The notes under the pieces: generated by a model
Databases searched by the model: none
Seen by the model: only the letters and a program-made list of their open reading frames with translations
What the model was told of the DNA's origin: nothing
DNA from: Curtobacterium sp. MCPF17_002
Lineage (GTDB): Bacteria > Actinomycetota > Actinomycetes > Actinomycetales > Microbacteriaceae
Assembly: GCF_003234115.2 (NCBI RefSeq)
Contig: NZ_CP126251.1
Span: 1,054,001-1,118,000 of the forward strand
Direction of reading: 5' to 3'
DNA: 64,000 bases
Shown here: piece after piece, positions 1-8,010 of the stretch
How positions within the stretch are numbered: position 1 is the stretch's first letter
Layout: each line of letters begins with the position of its first letter
Program-made: the position numbers and the translations under genes

Positions 1-114
1 AACCTCGCACCAGAGCAGGCGCAGCGGCGACCGCGCGCGCCCGCGCCCGGAGTTCACCCGACGGCGACGCCCGCGGCACCTGGCGTTCACCCGGCAGCGC
101 CACACTCGACCACC

Positions 115-134
115 GTGCGGGAACGTTCCCGCAC
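115..134. promoter_or_regulatory. 20-bp perfect palindrome, candidate LacI-type operator
   Basis: GTGCGGGAAC is followed directly by its exact complement GTTCCCGCAC, centred on a CG step 60 bp upstream of the lipoprotein start. LacI/GalR-family operators have this shape, so a sugar- or polyol-type repressor may control the ABC operon; this is inference and no such regulator gene is in the window. The 9-mer GTTCACCCG also occurs twice upstream (52-60 and 85-93). The rest of 1-194 holds no gene I can support. Confidence 0.5.
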
Positions 135-194
135 CAGCACACACCAAGCACGCCCCACCCCGAACACCCCCACGAAACCAGGGAGACCACCGAC

Positions 195-1352
195 GTGAAG
201 ACCCGAGTCCTCGCCGGCCTCGCGATCGCCGCAACCGCGACCGTCGCACTGTCCGGCTGCGTGCAGAGCGCCAACGCCTCGAACGCTGCCGACGCGAGCA
301 GCGGCACCACGAGCCTCACCGTGTTCATCAGCGGCGACACCAACGTCCAGGACCTCTGGGAGAAGTCGCTCATCCCGGCCTTCGAGAAGGCGAACCCGAC
401 GATCCACGTCAGCACGAGCATCGACCTGCACGGCGAGCACGACGCGCAGACCCAGGCGAACCTCGCCACCGCGGTCAAGGCGGGCAAGAGCGTTGCCTAC
501 GACCTCGTGGACGCCGGGTTCGTCACGACCGCTGGCAAGGCCGGCCTGATGGCGACGGTCAGCGACAGCACGATCCCGAACCTCAAGGACGTCCCGGACG
601 CCACGAAGCAGCAGGGCGGCGACAGCGCCATCCCGTACCGCGCCTCGAGCGTGCTGCTGGCGTACGACGCGAAGAAGGTCACGGACCCGCCGAAGACCCT
701 CGACGACCTGCTCGCCTGGATCAAGGCCAACCCAGGCGAGTTCGCCTACAACTCCCCGTCGTCCGGCGGTTCCGGCGGGTCGTTCGTCGCCACGGTCCTC
801 GCGAAGTACCTGTCGGCATCGGAGCAGAAGACGATGCAGACGACGTACGACAAGTCGCTCGAGTCGAAGTGGGACAAGGGGTTCCAGACCCTGAAGGACC
901 TCGGCCCGTCGACGTACCAGAAGGGCGTCTACCCCAACGGCAACGACCAGGTCGTGCAGCTGCTCGGCAGCGGCCAGATCGCGATGGCGCCGGTGTGGAG
1001 CGACCAGTTCATCACCTCGCAGAAGACCGGCGTGATCCCGAAGACGGTCAAGGCGGTCCAGATCGACGACCCGTCGTTCACGGGCAGCGCGAGCTTCCTC
1101 GGCATCCCGAAGACGGAGCCGAAGGCCAAGAAGGCCGCAGCCGAGAAGCTCGCCGACTTCGTCCTCGGCTCGACGGGCCAGCAGCTCGTCGCGAGCGCCG
1201 TCTCCGGCTACCCGGTCGTCCCGCTCGACACGCTGCCGAAGTCGGTCGCCGAGCAGTTCGCCGACGCCAACCCGTCGACGCTCCGCCTCGGCTTCCAGAG
1301 CGACTTCTCCGCCGACATGAACGCGGCGTGGGACGCGAAGGTCCCGCAGTGA
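195..1352 (+). CDS. ABC transporter substrate-binding lipoprotein
   Basis: Extracellular solute-binding protein of 385 aa that should capture substrate outside the membrane and deliver it to the two permeases encoded next. The N-terminus is a lipoprotein signal peptide: basic MKTR, an Ala-rich hydrophobic stretch, then the lipobox LSGC with the lipidated Cys at residue 22. The mature part has the two-lobe layout of the iron/spermidine/phosphonate/sugar-phosphate binding proteins (TSLTVFISGD near the start). The GTG start has AGGGAG 10 bp upstream. The stop overlaps the next start (GTGA). The substrate is not readable from sequence; the terminal GDPD-IMPase gene suggests a glycerophosphodiester such as glycerophosphoinositol, which is inference. 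Confidence 0.85.
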   Translation: MKTRVLAGLAIAATATVALSGCVQSANASNAADASSGTTSLTVFISGDTNVQDLWEKSLIPAFEKANPTIHVSTSIDLHGEHDAQTQANLATAVKAGKSVAYDLVDAGFVTTAGKAGLMATVSDSTIPNLKDVPDATKQQGGDSAIPYRASSVLLAYDAKKVTDPPKTLDDLLAWIKANPGEFAYNSPSSGGSGGSFVATVLAKYLSASEQKTMQTTYDKSLESKWDKGFQTLKDLGPSTYQKGVYPNGNDQVVQLLGSGQIAMAPVWSDQFITSQKTGVIPKTVKAVQIDDPSFTGSASFLGIPKTEPKAKKAAAEKLADFVLGSTGQQLVASAVSGYPVVPLDTLPKSVAEQFADANPSTLRLGFQSDFSADMNAAWDAKVPQ

Positions 1353-2383
1353 CGCAGGTCACCGACCGGGAGGCCCGTGGCGACTCCGCCACGGGCCTCC
1401 CGCCCGTCCCGTCGCGGGTCCAGGGCGCGTCAGGCCCCGCGGGCCAGGGCGCGTCCCGCGCGGGGCGCAGCACCCGGCAGCGGTCGGACCGCCGTCGGCG
1501 GTGGCAGGGCCTCGCCCTCGTCGCCGCGCCGGTGCTCGTCGTCGTGCTGTTCGTCGGCGTCCCCGTGGTGAACGCCGCACTGTTCAGCCTCGGGTTCACC
1601 GGAGGGCTCAACGCGGCGCTCGCGGACATCGGCGGCGACACCGTCCGTGGCTTCTCGCTCGCGGTCTACGGCACGCTGCTCGGCAACCCGACGTTCCTCC
1701 GCGACCTCGTGGCGACGATCGGCGTCACCGCGCTGTCGACCGGAATCACGGTGGCGCTCGCCGTGGCGGTGGCCGTGATCCTCCGGCTCCGCGGCGGGTT
1801 CCTCGGCAAGACGCTCAGCGTGCTCGCGGTGGTGCCGATCTTCGTGCCCGTTGTCATCGCGAGCTGGTCGATCCTGACGTTCACCGACGCGCAGGGCTTC
1901 CTGCGCAGCCTCGGTGCGCAGTTCGGCATGGAGTTCCCGGTGTGGGGCTACACGCTCGTCGCCGTCGTGTTCGGCAGCGTCTGGACGAGCCTGCCGTTCG
2001 CCGTGCTCATGATCGCTGGTGCGCTGCAGGGCACGCCGGACGCCCTGGTCGAGGCCGCGAAGGACGCCGGTGCGAGCACCTGGCGGGTCGTCTGGGAGGT
2101 CCTCCTGCCGATGGCGAAGACCCCGCTCGTGATCGCGACGACGTTCACGGTGATCGGGGTGCTCGGGTCGTTCACGGTGCCGTACTTCACGGGTCCGAAC
2201 GCCCCGACGATGCTCGGCGTCGACATCTCGAAGTACTTCCAGGCCTACAACCGTCCGCAGCAGTCGACCGCGATGGCGTTCATCGTGTTCGCGTTCGCCG
2301 CCGCGGCGAGCGTGTTCTACCTCCGTTCGACCGTGCGCACGAACGCCGGCGAGCTGGAGAAGCAGCAGAAGGAGCAGCAGTGA
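1349..2383 (+). CDS. ABC transporter permease, first subunit
   Basis: Inner-membrane permease of about 344 aa. After an Arg-rich cytoplasmic N-terminus of about 50 residues there are six hydrophobic segments. The EAA coupling loop is visible as EAAKDAGASTWRVVWEVLLP, the contact site for the ATPase. I place the start at the GTG overlapping the lipoprotein stop (GTGA), which implies translational coupling. The open frame continues upstream, but that part is antisense-like composition inside the lipoprotein gene. It should pair with the next permease to form the channel. Confidence 0.85.
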   Translation: MTQVTDREARGDSATGLPPVPSRVQGASGPAGQGASRAGRSTRQRSDRRRRWQGLALVAAPVLVVVLFVGVPVVNAALFSLGFTGGLNAALADIGGDTVRGFSLAVYGTLLGNPTFLRDLVATIGVTALSTGITVALAVAVAVILRLRGGFLGKTLSVLAVVPIFVPVVIASWSILTFTDAQGFLRSLGAQFGMEFPVWGYTLVAVVFGSVWTSLPFAVLMIAGALQGTPDALVEAAKDAGASTWRVVWEVLLPMAKTPLVIATTFTVIGVLGSFTVPYFTGPNAPTMLGVDISKYFQAYNRPQQSTAMAFIVFAFAAAASVFYLRSTVRTNAGELEKQQKEQQ

Positions 2384-3192
2384 TCAAGCGCGCCTCCGGG
2401 AACGTCGTCGTCTGGGCGGCGGCCGTCGTCCTCGCCGTGTTCATCGCCGGTCCGCTCGTGTGGCTCGCCGCGCGGGCGTTCGCCACCACGTGGACCTACC
2501 CGAACCTGCTGCCCGACGGGTGGACCCTGCGCTGGTGGAGCACCGTGTTCGAGGACCCGAGCCTCGGCGTCGCCGTGCAGAATTCGCTCGTGCTCGCCCC
2601 GCTGACGGTCTGCATCGCCGCGGTGGTCTGCCTGCCGGCCGCGTGGGCGATCAGCCGGATCGAGTTCCCCGGGCGACGACTCGTGCTCGTGGGGCTGTTC
2701 GCGACGAACGCCTTCCCGAAGATGGGCCTCTTCGTGACGATGTCCGCGATGTTCACGGCGCTGAACCTCATGAACACGGTGACCGGCATCCTGATCGTGC
2801 ACGTCCTCGGCTGCGTGGTCTTCATGACCTGGCTGCCGGCGGCGGCGTTCTCCGCCGTGCCGCGGTCCCTCGAGGAAGCGGCGCGCGACGCCGGCGCGGG
2901 TCGCTGGCGGACGTTCTGGAGCATCACGTTCCCGATCGCGTGGCCGGGCATCCTCGTCGCGATGGTGATGTCGTTCCTGGCCTCGTTCGACGAGGCGCAG
3001 GGCACGTACCTCGTCGGCGCCCCGACGTACATGACGATGCCGACGGCGATGTACTCGCTCGTCCTCAACTCCCCGCGCCAGGTGTCCGCGGTGTTCGCGA
3101 TCGCGCTGAGCATCCCCTCGGTGGTGCTGCTCCTCCTCGCCCGCAAGCACATCATGGGCGGCCGCCTCGCGGACGGCTTCCAGATCCGATGA
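2380..3192 (+). CDS. ABC transporter permease, second subunit
   Basis: Second inner-membrane permease, 270 aa, with about six membrane segments. The EAA loop reads EEAARDAGAGRWRTFWSITF. It starts at a GTG overlapping the stop of the first permease and begins VIKRASGNVVVWAAAVV, so the first membrane span follows at once. The conserved two-permease arrangement is that of class I importers for polyamines, phosphonates or iron. The open frame upstream of this start is a shadow within the first permease gene. Confidence 0.85.
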   Translation: MIKRASGNVVVWAAAVVLAVFIAGPLVWLAARAFATTWTYPNLLPDGWTLRWWSTVFEDPSLGVAVQNSLVLAPLTVCIAAVVCLPAAWAISRIEFPGRRLVLVGLFATNAFPKMGLFVTMSAMFTALNLMNTVTGILIVHVLGCVVFMTWLPAAAFSAVPRSLEEAARDAGAGRWRTFWSITFPIAWPGILVAMVMSFLASFDEAQGTYLVGAPTYMTMPTAMYSLVLNSPRQVSAVFAIALSIPSVVLLLLARKHIMGGRLADGFQIR

Positions 3193-3235
3193 CCGGACAG
3201 ATCCGATGACCAGCACGGGCACGAAAGGTGACCAC

Positions 3236-4312
3236 ATGACCGAGGCAACACTCATCGCGGAACGCGCACCGCGCCTCCAGGCCGACGACGGCACGACGGA
3301 CCGGGCCCGCACCGGCGGACTCGTGGTCCGCGGACTCCGCAAGACGCTCGGCGGACGCGACGTCGTCGCGGGCATCGACCTCGACGTCGCGAAGGGCGAG
3401 CTCGTCTCGCTGCTCGGGCCCTCCGGCTGCGGCAAGACGACGACGCTCCGCATGGTGGCCGGGTTCCTGACCGCCGACGGCGGCTCGGTGACGATGGGGG
3501 ACCGCGACGTCACCACGGCCGGTCCCGAACGGCGCCCGAGCGCGATGGTGTTCCAGAACTACGCGCTCTGGCCGCACATGACGGTCACGCAGAACGTGGC
3601 GTTCCCGCTCCGCACCCGCCGGGTGCCGAAGCGGCAGGCGGCCGAGCGGGTGCGGGCCGCACTCGACCTCGTCGGGCTGACGCACCACGCGACGTCGAAG
3701 CCGGCGGCGATCTCCGGCGGCGAGCAGCAGCGTGTCGCACTCGCCCGGGCGATCGTCCAGGAGCCCGACGTCCTGCTCCTCGACGAGCCGCTGTCGAACC
3801 TCGACGCGAAGCTCCGGGTGAGCGTCCGCGACGAGATCCGCCGCATCCAGCAGCGGCTCGGCATCACGACCGTCATCGTCACGCACGACCAGGACGAAGC
3901 GCTCAGCATCTCGGACCGGATCGCCGTGATGCACGACGGCCGGATCGAGCAGATCGCCGCGCCGGCGGAGCTCTACGCGCGGCCGGGCACCCGGTTCGTG
4001 GCGTCGTTCATCGGCTCGACGAGCCGTGTCGACGGTCGCTTCCGCAGCGGTGTCGGCGCCCGGATCACGGACGCCGACGAGGTCCTCGTCCGACCCGAAC
4101 AGGTCTCCCTCGTCAACGACGCGTCCCTGCGGGCCACCGTGTCCCGCGTCCTCGTCCGTGGGCACTTCGCCGAGGTCGTCCTGACCGCGGACGGCGCCGA
4201 GCTCCGCGCGTTCGTCACGGGCGTGCCGCCCGTGGTCGGCACCGAGACCGGCGTCCGGATCGGCGACGTGCTGGTCTACCGCGGCGACGTGCTCACCGAG
4301 GCCGGGGCATGA
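3236..4312 (+). CDS. ABC importer ATPase (PotA/FbpC/PhnT-like)
   Basis: Cytoplasmic ATPase of 358 aa energising the importer. Visible motifs: Walker A GPSGCGKTTT, Q-loop, signature SGGEQQRVALARA, Walker B LLLDEPLSNLDAKL, H-loop THDQDEA, then a TOBE-like C-terminal domain. I chose the ATG at 3236 because AAAGGTG lies 7 bp upstream; an in-frame ATG at 3206 has no such site. The first ~25 residues precede the ABC fold and contain RLQA, encoded by a family-2 repeat half-site (3271-3283). The stop overlaps the next ATG (ATGA). Confidence 0.85.
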   Translation: MTEATLIAERAPRLQADDGTTDRARTGGLVVRGLRKTLGGRDVVAGIDLDVAKGELVSLLGPSGCGKTTTLRMVAGFLTADGGSVTMGDRDVTTAGPERRPSAMVFQNYALWPHMTVTQNVAFPLRTRRVPKRQAAERVRAALDLVGLTHHATSKPAAISGGEQQRVALARAIVQEPDVLLLDEPLSNLDAKLRVSVRDEIRRIQQRLGITTVIVTHDQDEALSISDRIAVMHDGRIEQIAAPAELYARPGTRFVASFIGSTSRVDGRFRSGVGARITDADEVLVRPEQVSLVNDASLRATVSRVLVRGHFAEVVLTADGAELRAFVTGVPPVVGTETGVRIGDVLVYRGDVLTEAGA

Positions 4313-5964
4313 GCGCCGAGGCGCCGGACGCGTCCGTCGCGTTCGTCGCGTCCGCCCCGTCCGCCGTGTCCGCCCCGTCCGCCGTGTCCGCCCCGTCTGT
4401 CGCGTCCGCCCCGTCCTCCGTGGACACGGCCTGGAGGCACGGCGTGCGTCCGCCACGCCTCGTCGCCCACCGTGGTGCGCCGCGCGTCCGGCGCGAGAAC
4501 ACGCTGCCCGCCGTCGCGGTCGCGGAGGCCCTTGGCGCGGAGACCATCGAGGTCGACGTCCGTCGCACGGCCGACGGCGTCGCCGTGCTCGTCCACGACG
4601 AGACCCTCGGGCGGATGTGGGGCGACGCACGCCGGGTGTCCGACGTCGACTGGTGCGACGTCGCGCGGCTCGGGAACGGACTCGATCGCATCCCGCGCCT
4701 CGACGCCGTGCTCGAACGGCTCGACGGCTGCCGCTCCACCCTGCTCGTGGACCTCACGGACCCCGCGGACGCCGTCGTGGCCGCCCGGACCGTCGCCGGG
4801 CACCACGGCTCCACGCCGGTCGCCTGGTGCGGCGCACCTGCGGCGATGGCGGCGGTCCGCCGGGAGCTGCCGGACGCGGACGTCTGGCTCGCGTGGGAGT
4901 CGCTCGAGCCACCGACCGCCGAGGCCCTCGAAGCCCTGACGCCGTCGACCCTCAACCTCGACGTCGCGTTCCTCACCCCGCGCACCGTCGAAGCCGCGCA
5001 CGCCCTCGGGCTCCGCGTCGCCGTCTGGACCGTCGACGAGGCCGTGCCGGCGCTCTGGGCCGCGCGGCTCGGCGTCGACTCCGTCACGACCAACGACGTC
5101 GCCTCGATCCGCGCCGCCTTCGCCGCGGTCGAACGGGACGGTTGGCCCGAACACGACCGCGAGCCCACCGAGACCGAGGTCGCCTCCCGCGCCGAGGCCC
5201 TGGCACACCGGATCGCGCACGAGGTCATCGCCTTCACCCGCGAGCACCCGGTGGGCGAGGTGACGACGAAGGCGGACCTCGCCGACCTCGTCACCGACGT
5301 CGACCGGCTCGTCGAACAGCACGTCCGCTCCCGGGTCCGGATGGTGTTCCCGACGCACGGCTTCACCGGCGAGGAGTACGGCGCGGCTCCCGGGGACCGG
5401 CACCGCTGGTACCTGGACCCGGTGGACGGCACGACGAACCTGGCGAACGGGGTGCCGTGGACCTCGATGTCGCTCTGCCTCACCCGGGGCGGTCATCCGC
5501 TCGTCGGCGTCGTGGCCGACCCCTGGCGCGGTGAGGTGCTCGAGGCGCGACGGGGACGGGGCGCGACGCTCCGCGACCGGACGCTCCGGCTGGACGACGC
5601 ACCGCGGGCGCTCGCCGGGGCCGTCGTCGGCACCGAGCTCGACGGGCACCGACCGTGGCCCGGCTTCGGCGCATTCCTCGACGCCCTCGCCGACCGGCTG
5701 TGCACGCTACGGGTGCAGGGGTCCGGCACGCTGACGATCGCGCAGGTCGCTGCCGGCCGGGGGATCGGCGGGTGCGTGTCGGCGTTCAACCCGGTCGACC
5801 ACGGTGCCGCCGTGCTGCTCGTCCACGAGGCCGGCGGCGTCGTGCTCACCCGGGAGGGCCCGGTCGAGGACTTCCCGCCGGTGGGGGAGCCGTTCCTCGT
5901 GGCACACCCCGGTGCTGCGGACGAGCTCCACGCGGTGTGGACGGCGGCGCTCGCCGCAGGGTGA
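4309..5964 (+). CDS. Fused glycerophosphodiester phosphodiesterase and inositol monophosphatase
   Basis: A 551-aa two-domain enzyme, last gene of the ABC operon. Residues 1-40 are a degenerate Ala/Ser/Pro/Val repeat. Residues ~48-275 are a GDPD domain: AHRG (His54), ENT (63-65), EVDV (81-84) and VHDETL (His96), the usual metal and acid-base positions. Residues ~295-551 are an inositol-monophosphatase domain: TKADLADLVTDVD, GEE (354-356), DPVDGTTN (370-377) and C-terminal VDHGAAVLLVHEAGG. Together they could turn imported glycerophosphoinositol into glycerol, inositol and phosphate; that pathway is inference. No signal peptide is seen, so it should act in the cytoplasm after import. I am confident of both domains, less so of the substrate. 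Confidence 0.85.
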   Translation: MSAEAPDASVAFVASAPSAVSAPSAVSAPSVASAPSSVDTAWRHGVRPPRLVAHRGAPRVRRENTLPAVAVAEALGAETIEVDVRRTADGVAVLVHDETLGRMWGDARRVSDVDWCDVARLGNGLDRIPRLDAVLERLDGCRSTLLVDLTDPADAVVAARTVAGHHGSTPVAWCGAPAAMAAVRRELPDADVWLAWESLEPPTAEALEALTPSTLNLDVAFLTPRTVEAAHALGLRVAVWTVDEAVPALWAARLGVDSVTTNDVASIRAAFAAVERDGWPEHDREPTETEVASRAEALAHRIAHEVIAFTREHPVGEVTTKADLADLVTDVDRLVEQHVRSRVRMVFPTHGFTGEEYGAAPGDRHRWYLDPVDGTTNLANGVPWTSMSLCLTRGGHPLVGVVADPWRGEVLEARRGRGATLRDRTLRLDDAPRALAGAVVGTELDGHRPWPGFGAFLDALADRLCTLRVQGSGTLTIAQVAAGRGIGGCVSAFNPVDHGAAVLLVHEAGGVVLTREGPVEDFPPVGEPFLVAHPGAADELHAVWTAALAAG

Positions 5965-5974
5965 CGGGTCGCTG

Positions 5975-6100
5975 GCTCGCACGGTGCGAGGCTCGCACGG
6001 TGCGAGGCTCGCACCGTGCGAGGGGCCGTCGTCTCCGGTGCGAGGTTGCGGACTCGGTGCGCGGCCACATGGACCGCACCGGGTACGGAACCTCGCACCG
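5975..6100. repeat. Family-3 repeat cluster (CTCGCAC-N-GTGCGAG)
   Basis: Three tandem 16-bp copies of GCTCGCACSGTGCGAG fill 5975-6022; each contains an odd palindrome CTCGCAC-N-GTGCGAG. They are followed by a longer inverted repeat: CGGTGCGAGGTT (6036-6047) against AACCTCGCACCG (6089-6100), with a smaller CGGTGCG/CGCACCG pair inside the loop. The cluster lies between the convergent GDPD-IMPase and VOC genes, so it may serve as a two-way terminator. The same core occurs at 1-10 and at 34635-34651. Confidence 0.75.
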
Positions 6101-6123
6101 TTCGGGCCTGGAGGCGTGGGGCG

Positions 6124-6528
6124 TCAGGCCTGTGCGATCCGCACCATGTTGCCGGCGGGGTCGCGGACGGCCGCGTCGCGGACGCCCCAGAACTGGTCCG
6201 TCGGCTCCTGGAGGACCTCGGCGTCCGCGCTCGCCGCGATCCGGTCGAACGTCGCGTCGAGGTCGCTGACCCGGAGCTGCAGCATCGAGAGGCCGCCCTT
6301 CGCGAGGAGTGCCGCGATCACGTCGCCGTCCTCCTGGGACCGGCCGGCGTGCGGCTCGGAGAGCACGAGTTCGAGGTCCGCGTGGTCGTCGCTCACCAGG
6401 GTCACCCACCGGAACCCGCCGTTCTCGACGGTGTTCCGGACGGTGAAGCCGAGCACGTCGCCGTAGAAGGCGACGGCGGCGTCGATGTCGTCGGCGAGCA
6501 CGTGCACGCCACTGATCTGGATCGTCAT
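6124..6528 (-). CDS. VOC (glyoxalase/bleomycin-resistance fold) family protein
   Basis: Protein of 134 aa with the paired beta-alpha-beta-beta-beta modules of the vicinal-oxygen-chelate superfamily. It begins with ISGVHVLADDIDAAVAFYGDVLGF and ends with RDPAGNMVRIAQA, both typical. Such proteins are metal-dependent lyases, dioxygenases or binding proteins; the substrate cannot be read here. It lies 10 bp downstream of the AraC-type regulator on the same strand, so the two are probably cotranscribed, a common pairing in actinobacteria. A family-2-like GGCCT...AGGCC hairpin overlaps its 3-prime end. Confidence 0.85.
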   Translation of the reverse strand: MTIQISGVHVLADDIDAAVAFYGDVLGFTVRNTVENGGFRWVTLVSDDHADLELVLSEPHAGRSQEDGDVIAALLAKGGLSMLQLRVSDLDATFDRIAASADAEVLQEPTDQFWGVRDAAVRDPAGNMVRIAQA

Positions 6529-6538
6529 GGCTGTGACA

Positions 6539-6994
6539 CTAGGACGGCACGGTGTCGTCGCGCTTCTCCGATCCTGCTCGGACGGCCCGCGCGACGGGGC
6601 GAGGCGACGGCCGGGTGACCACCATCGCGTGGCAGCTCCAGATGCCGGCGAGGGCGTCGTGGTCGGCCGCGCGGTACTCGGTCGGCGTCATCCCGACGAG
6701 TTCCGTGAAGCGCGACGAGAACGACCCGAGGCTCGTCGCACCGACTGCCATGCAGACCTCGGTCACGCTCTGGTCGGTGCTGCGGAAGAGCGCCTGCGCC
6801 CGCTCGATCCGCCGGGTCATGAGGTACGCGTACGGCGTCTCGCCGTAGGCCGCGCGGAACCGACGGCTGAAGTGGGCGGTCGACATGAACGCCGCGGCCG
6901 CGAGGGACGGCACGTCGAGCGGCTCCGCGTACGCGCGGTCCATCCGGCTGCGGGCACGCCGCAGCCGCCGGAGTTCGTCGAGGTCCGTCGTCAC
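6539..6994 (-). CDS. AraC-family transcriptional regulator (short, DNA-binding domain first)
   Basis: Regulator of 151 aa. The first ~110 residues form two helix-turn-helix motifs of the AraC/XylS type: LAAAAFMSTAHFSRRFRAAYG and, further on, SLGSFSSRFTELVGMTPTEYR, with GETPYAYLMTRRIERA between. There is no N-terminal effector domain. A tail of about 40 residues follows. I chose the GTG at 6994 because the reading frame upstream has shadow-like Arg-rich composition. It is likely cotranscribed with the VOC gene downstream and may control it. The gene to its other side is divergent, so 6995-7125 should hold promoters for both. Confidence 0.8.
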   Translation of the reverse strand: MTTDLDELRRLRRARSRMDRAYAEPLDVPSLAAAAFMSTAHFSRRFRAAYGETPYAYLMTRRIERAQALFRSTDQSVTEVCMAVGATSLGSFSSRFTELVGMTPTEYRAADHDALAGIWSCHAMVVTRPSPRPVARAVRAGSEKRDDTVPS

Positions 6995-7125
6995 GGTGCC
7001 ATCCTGCCCCGGTTGCTCTCGGCCGACTCTGTGCAGGCGTTCAGTCAGCGGTCGTCGGCGCTCCCTAGGGTGGCAGTCCACGGCCGGTCCGAACCGGAAC
7101 GGCCGCACCCGAAGGAGCATCGACC

Positions 7126-7953
7126 ATGGGATTCCTCGACCGTCTGCTCGGACGTCCGGACCGCGACCGCGATCAGAACGGTGCCGGGCAGAACCAGTGG
7201 GGGCAGCCCCCGCAGCAGGCCCAGCCGCAGCCGCAGCAGCAGCAGCAGCAGGGCTACCGCTACGGGCAGCAGTCGTACCACCAGCCGGCTGCTGCCGGCG
7301 GTGCTGCCTCGACCGACGACGAGCGCGCCGTCGAGCGCTACCGCTACCTGCTCCGGACCGCACCGCCCGAGCGCATCGAGGAGGTCCACGCCGAGGCGTT
7401 CGCGACCCTGACGCCCGAGCAGCGCCGGATGGTCTACGACGAGTTCACCCGGACGGCACCCGCCGGTGAAGCACCGCGTGGCGACGACCCGCGGTCCCTG
7501 GCCCAGGCGGCGACCCGCTCCGAGATCCGGCAGCCCGGGTTCATGGAGCGCTCGCTCGGCGGGATGGGCGGCGGCATGGGCGGCGGGATGGGCGGTGGAC
7601 GCGGTCAGGGCGGCGGCTTCGGCGGCTTCGGCGGCGGGCAGCGATCGGGCCCGTCGTTCGGCAGCATGATCGGCGCGTCGATCCTCGGCACGGTGGCCGG
7701 CTACGTCATCGGTTCGGCGATCATGAGCGCCTTCCTGCCCGATCCCGGATCGTTCGATGGCGGTACCGACGCTGCGGGTGACGGTGGTTCGGAGGACACT
7801 GGTGCCGACTCCGCTGACGGCGGTGCATCCGACGGCGGATCGTCCGACGCCGGTGCATCCGACGGGGGCGGGTTCGAGAGTGCGGGTTGGAGCGACGGCG
7901 GATCGGACTTCGGCGGTGGCTTCGGCGACTTCGGTGGTGACTTCGACGTGTAG
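7126..7953 (+). CDS. Low-complexity Gln/Gly/Asp-rich membrane protein of unknown function
   Basis: Protein of 275 aa that I do not recognise as a named family. In order: MGFLDRLLGRP, a Gln/Pro-rich segment (residues ~20-60, with a run of six Gln), a folded helical region (~65-125, containing RAVERYRYLLRTAPPERIEEVHAEAF), a Gly/Met-rich stretch (GGMGGG repeats), one hydrophobic segment (~185-205, GSMIGASILGTVAGYVIGSA) and an acidic Gly/Ser/Asp tail. It looks like a single-pass membrane protein with disordered flanks. Similar actinobacterial proteins sometimes carry misleading transporter names; no catalytic motif supports that here. ATG start after GAAGGAG. Confidence 0.8.
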   Translation: MGFLDRLLGRPDRDRDQNGAGQNQWGQPPQQAQPQPQQQQQQGYRYGQQSYHQPAAAGGAASTDDERAVERYRYLLRTAPPERIEEVHAEAFATLTPEQRRMVYDEFTRTAPAGEAPRGDDPRSLAQAATRSEIRQPGFMERSLGGMGGGMGGGMGGGRGQGGGFGGFGGGQRSGPSFGSMIGASILGTVAGYVIGSAIMSAFLPDPGSFDGGTDAAGDGGSEDTGADSADGGASDGGSSDAGASDGGGFESAGWSDGGSDFGGGFGDFGGDFDV

Positions 7954-8010
7954 CGCGTCATTCCTCCCACCGACCTACTGATATTCTCCGTGGTCGACAA
8001 GGGAGCTGCC

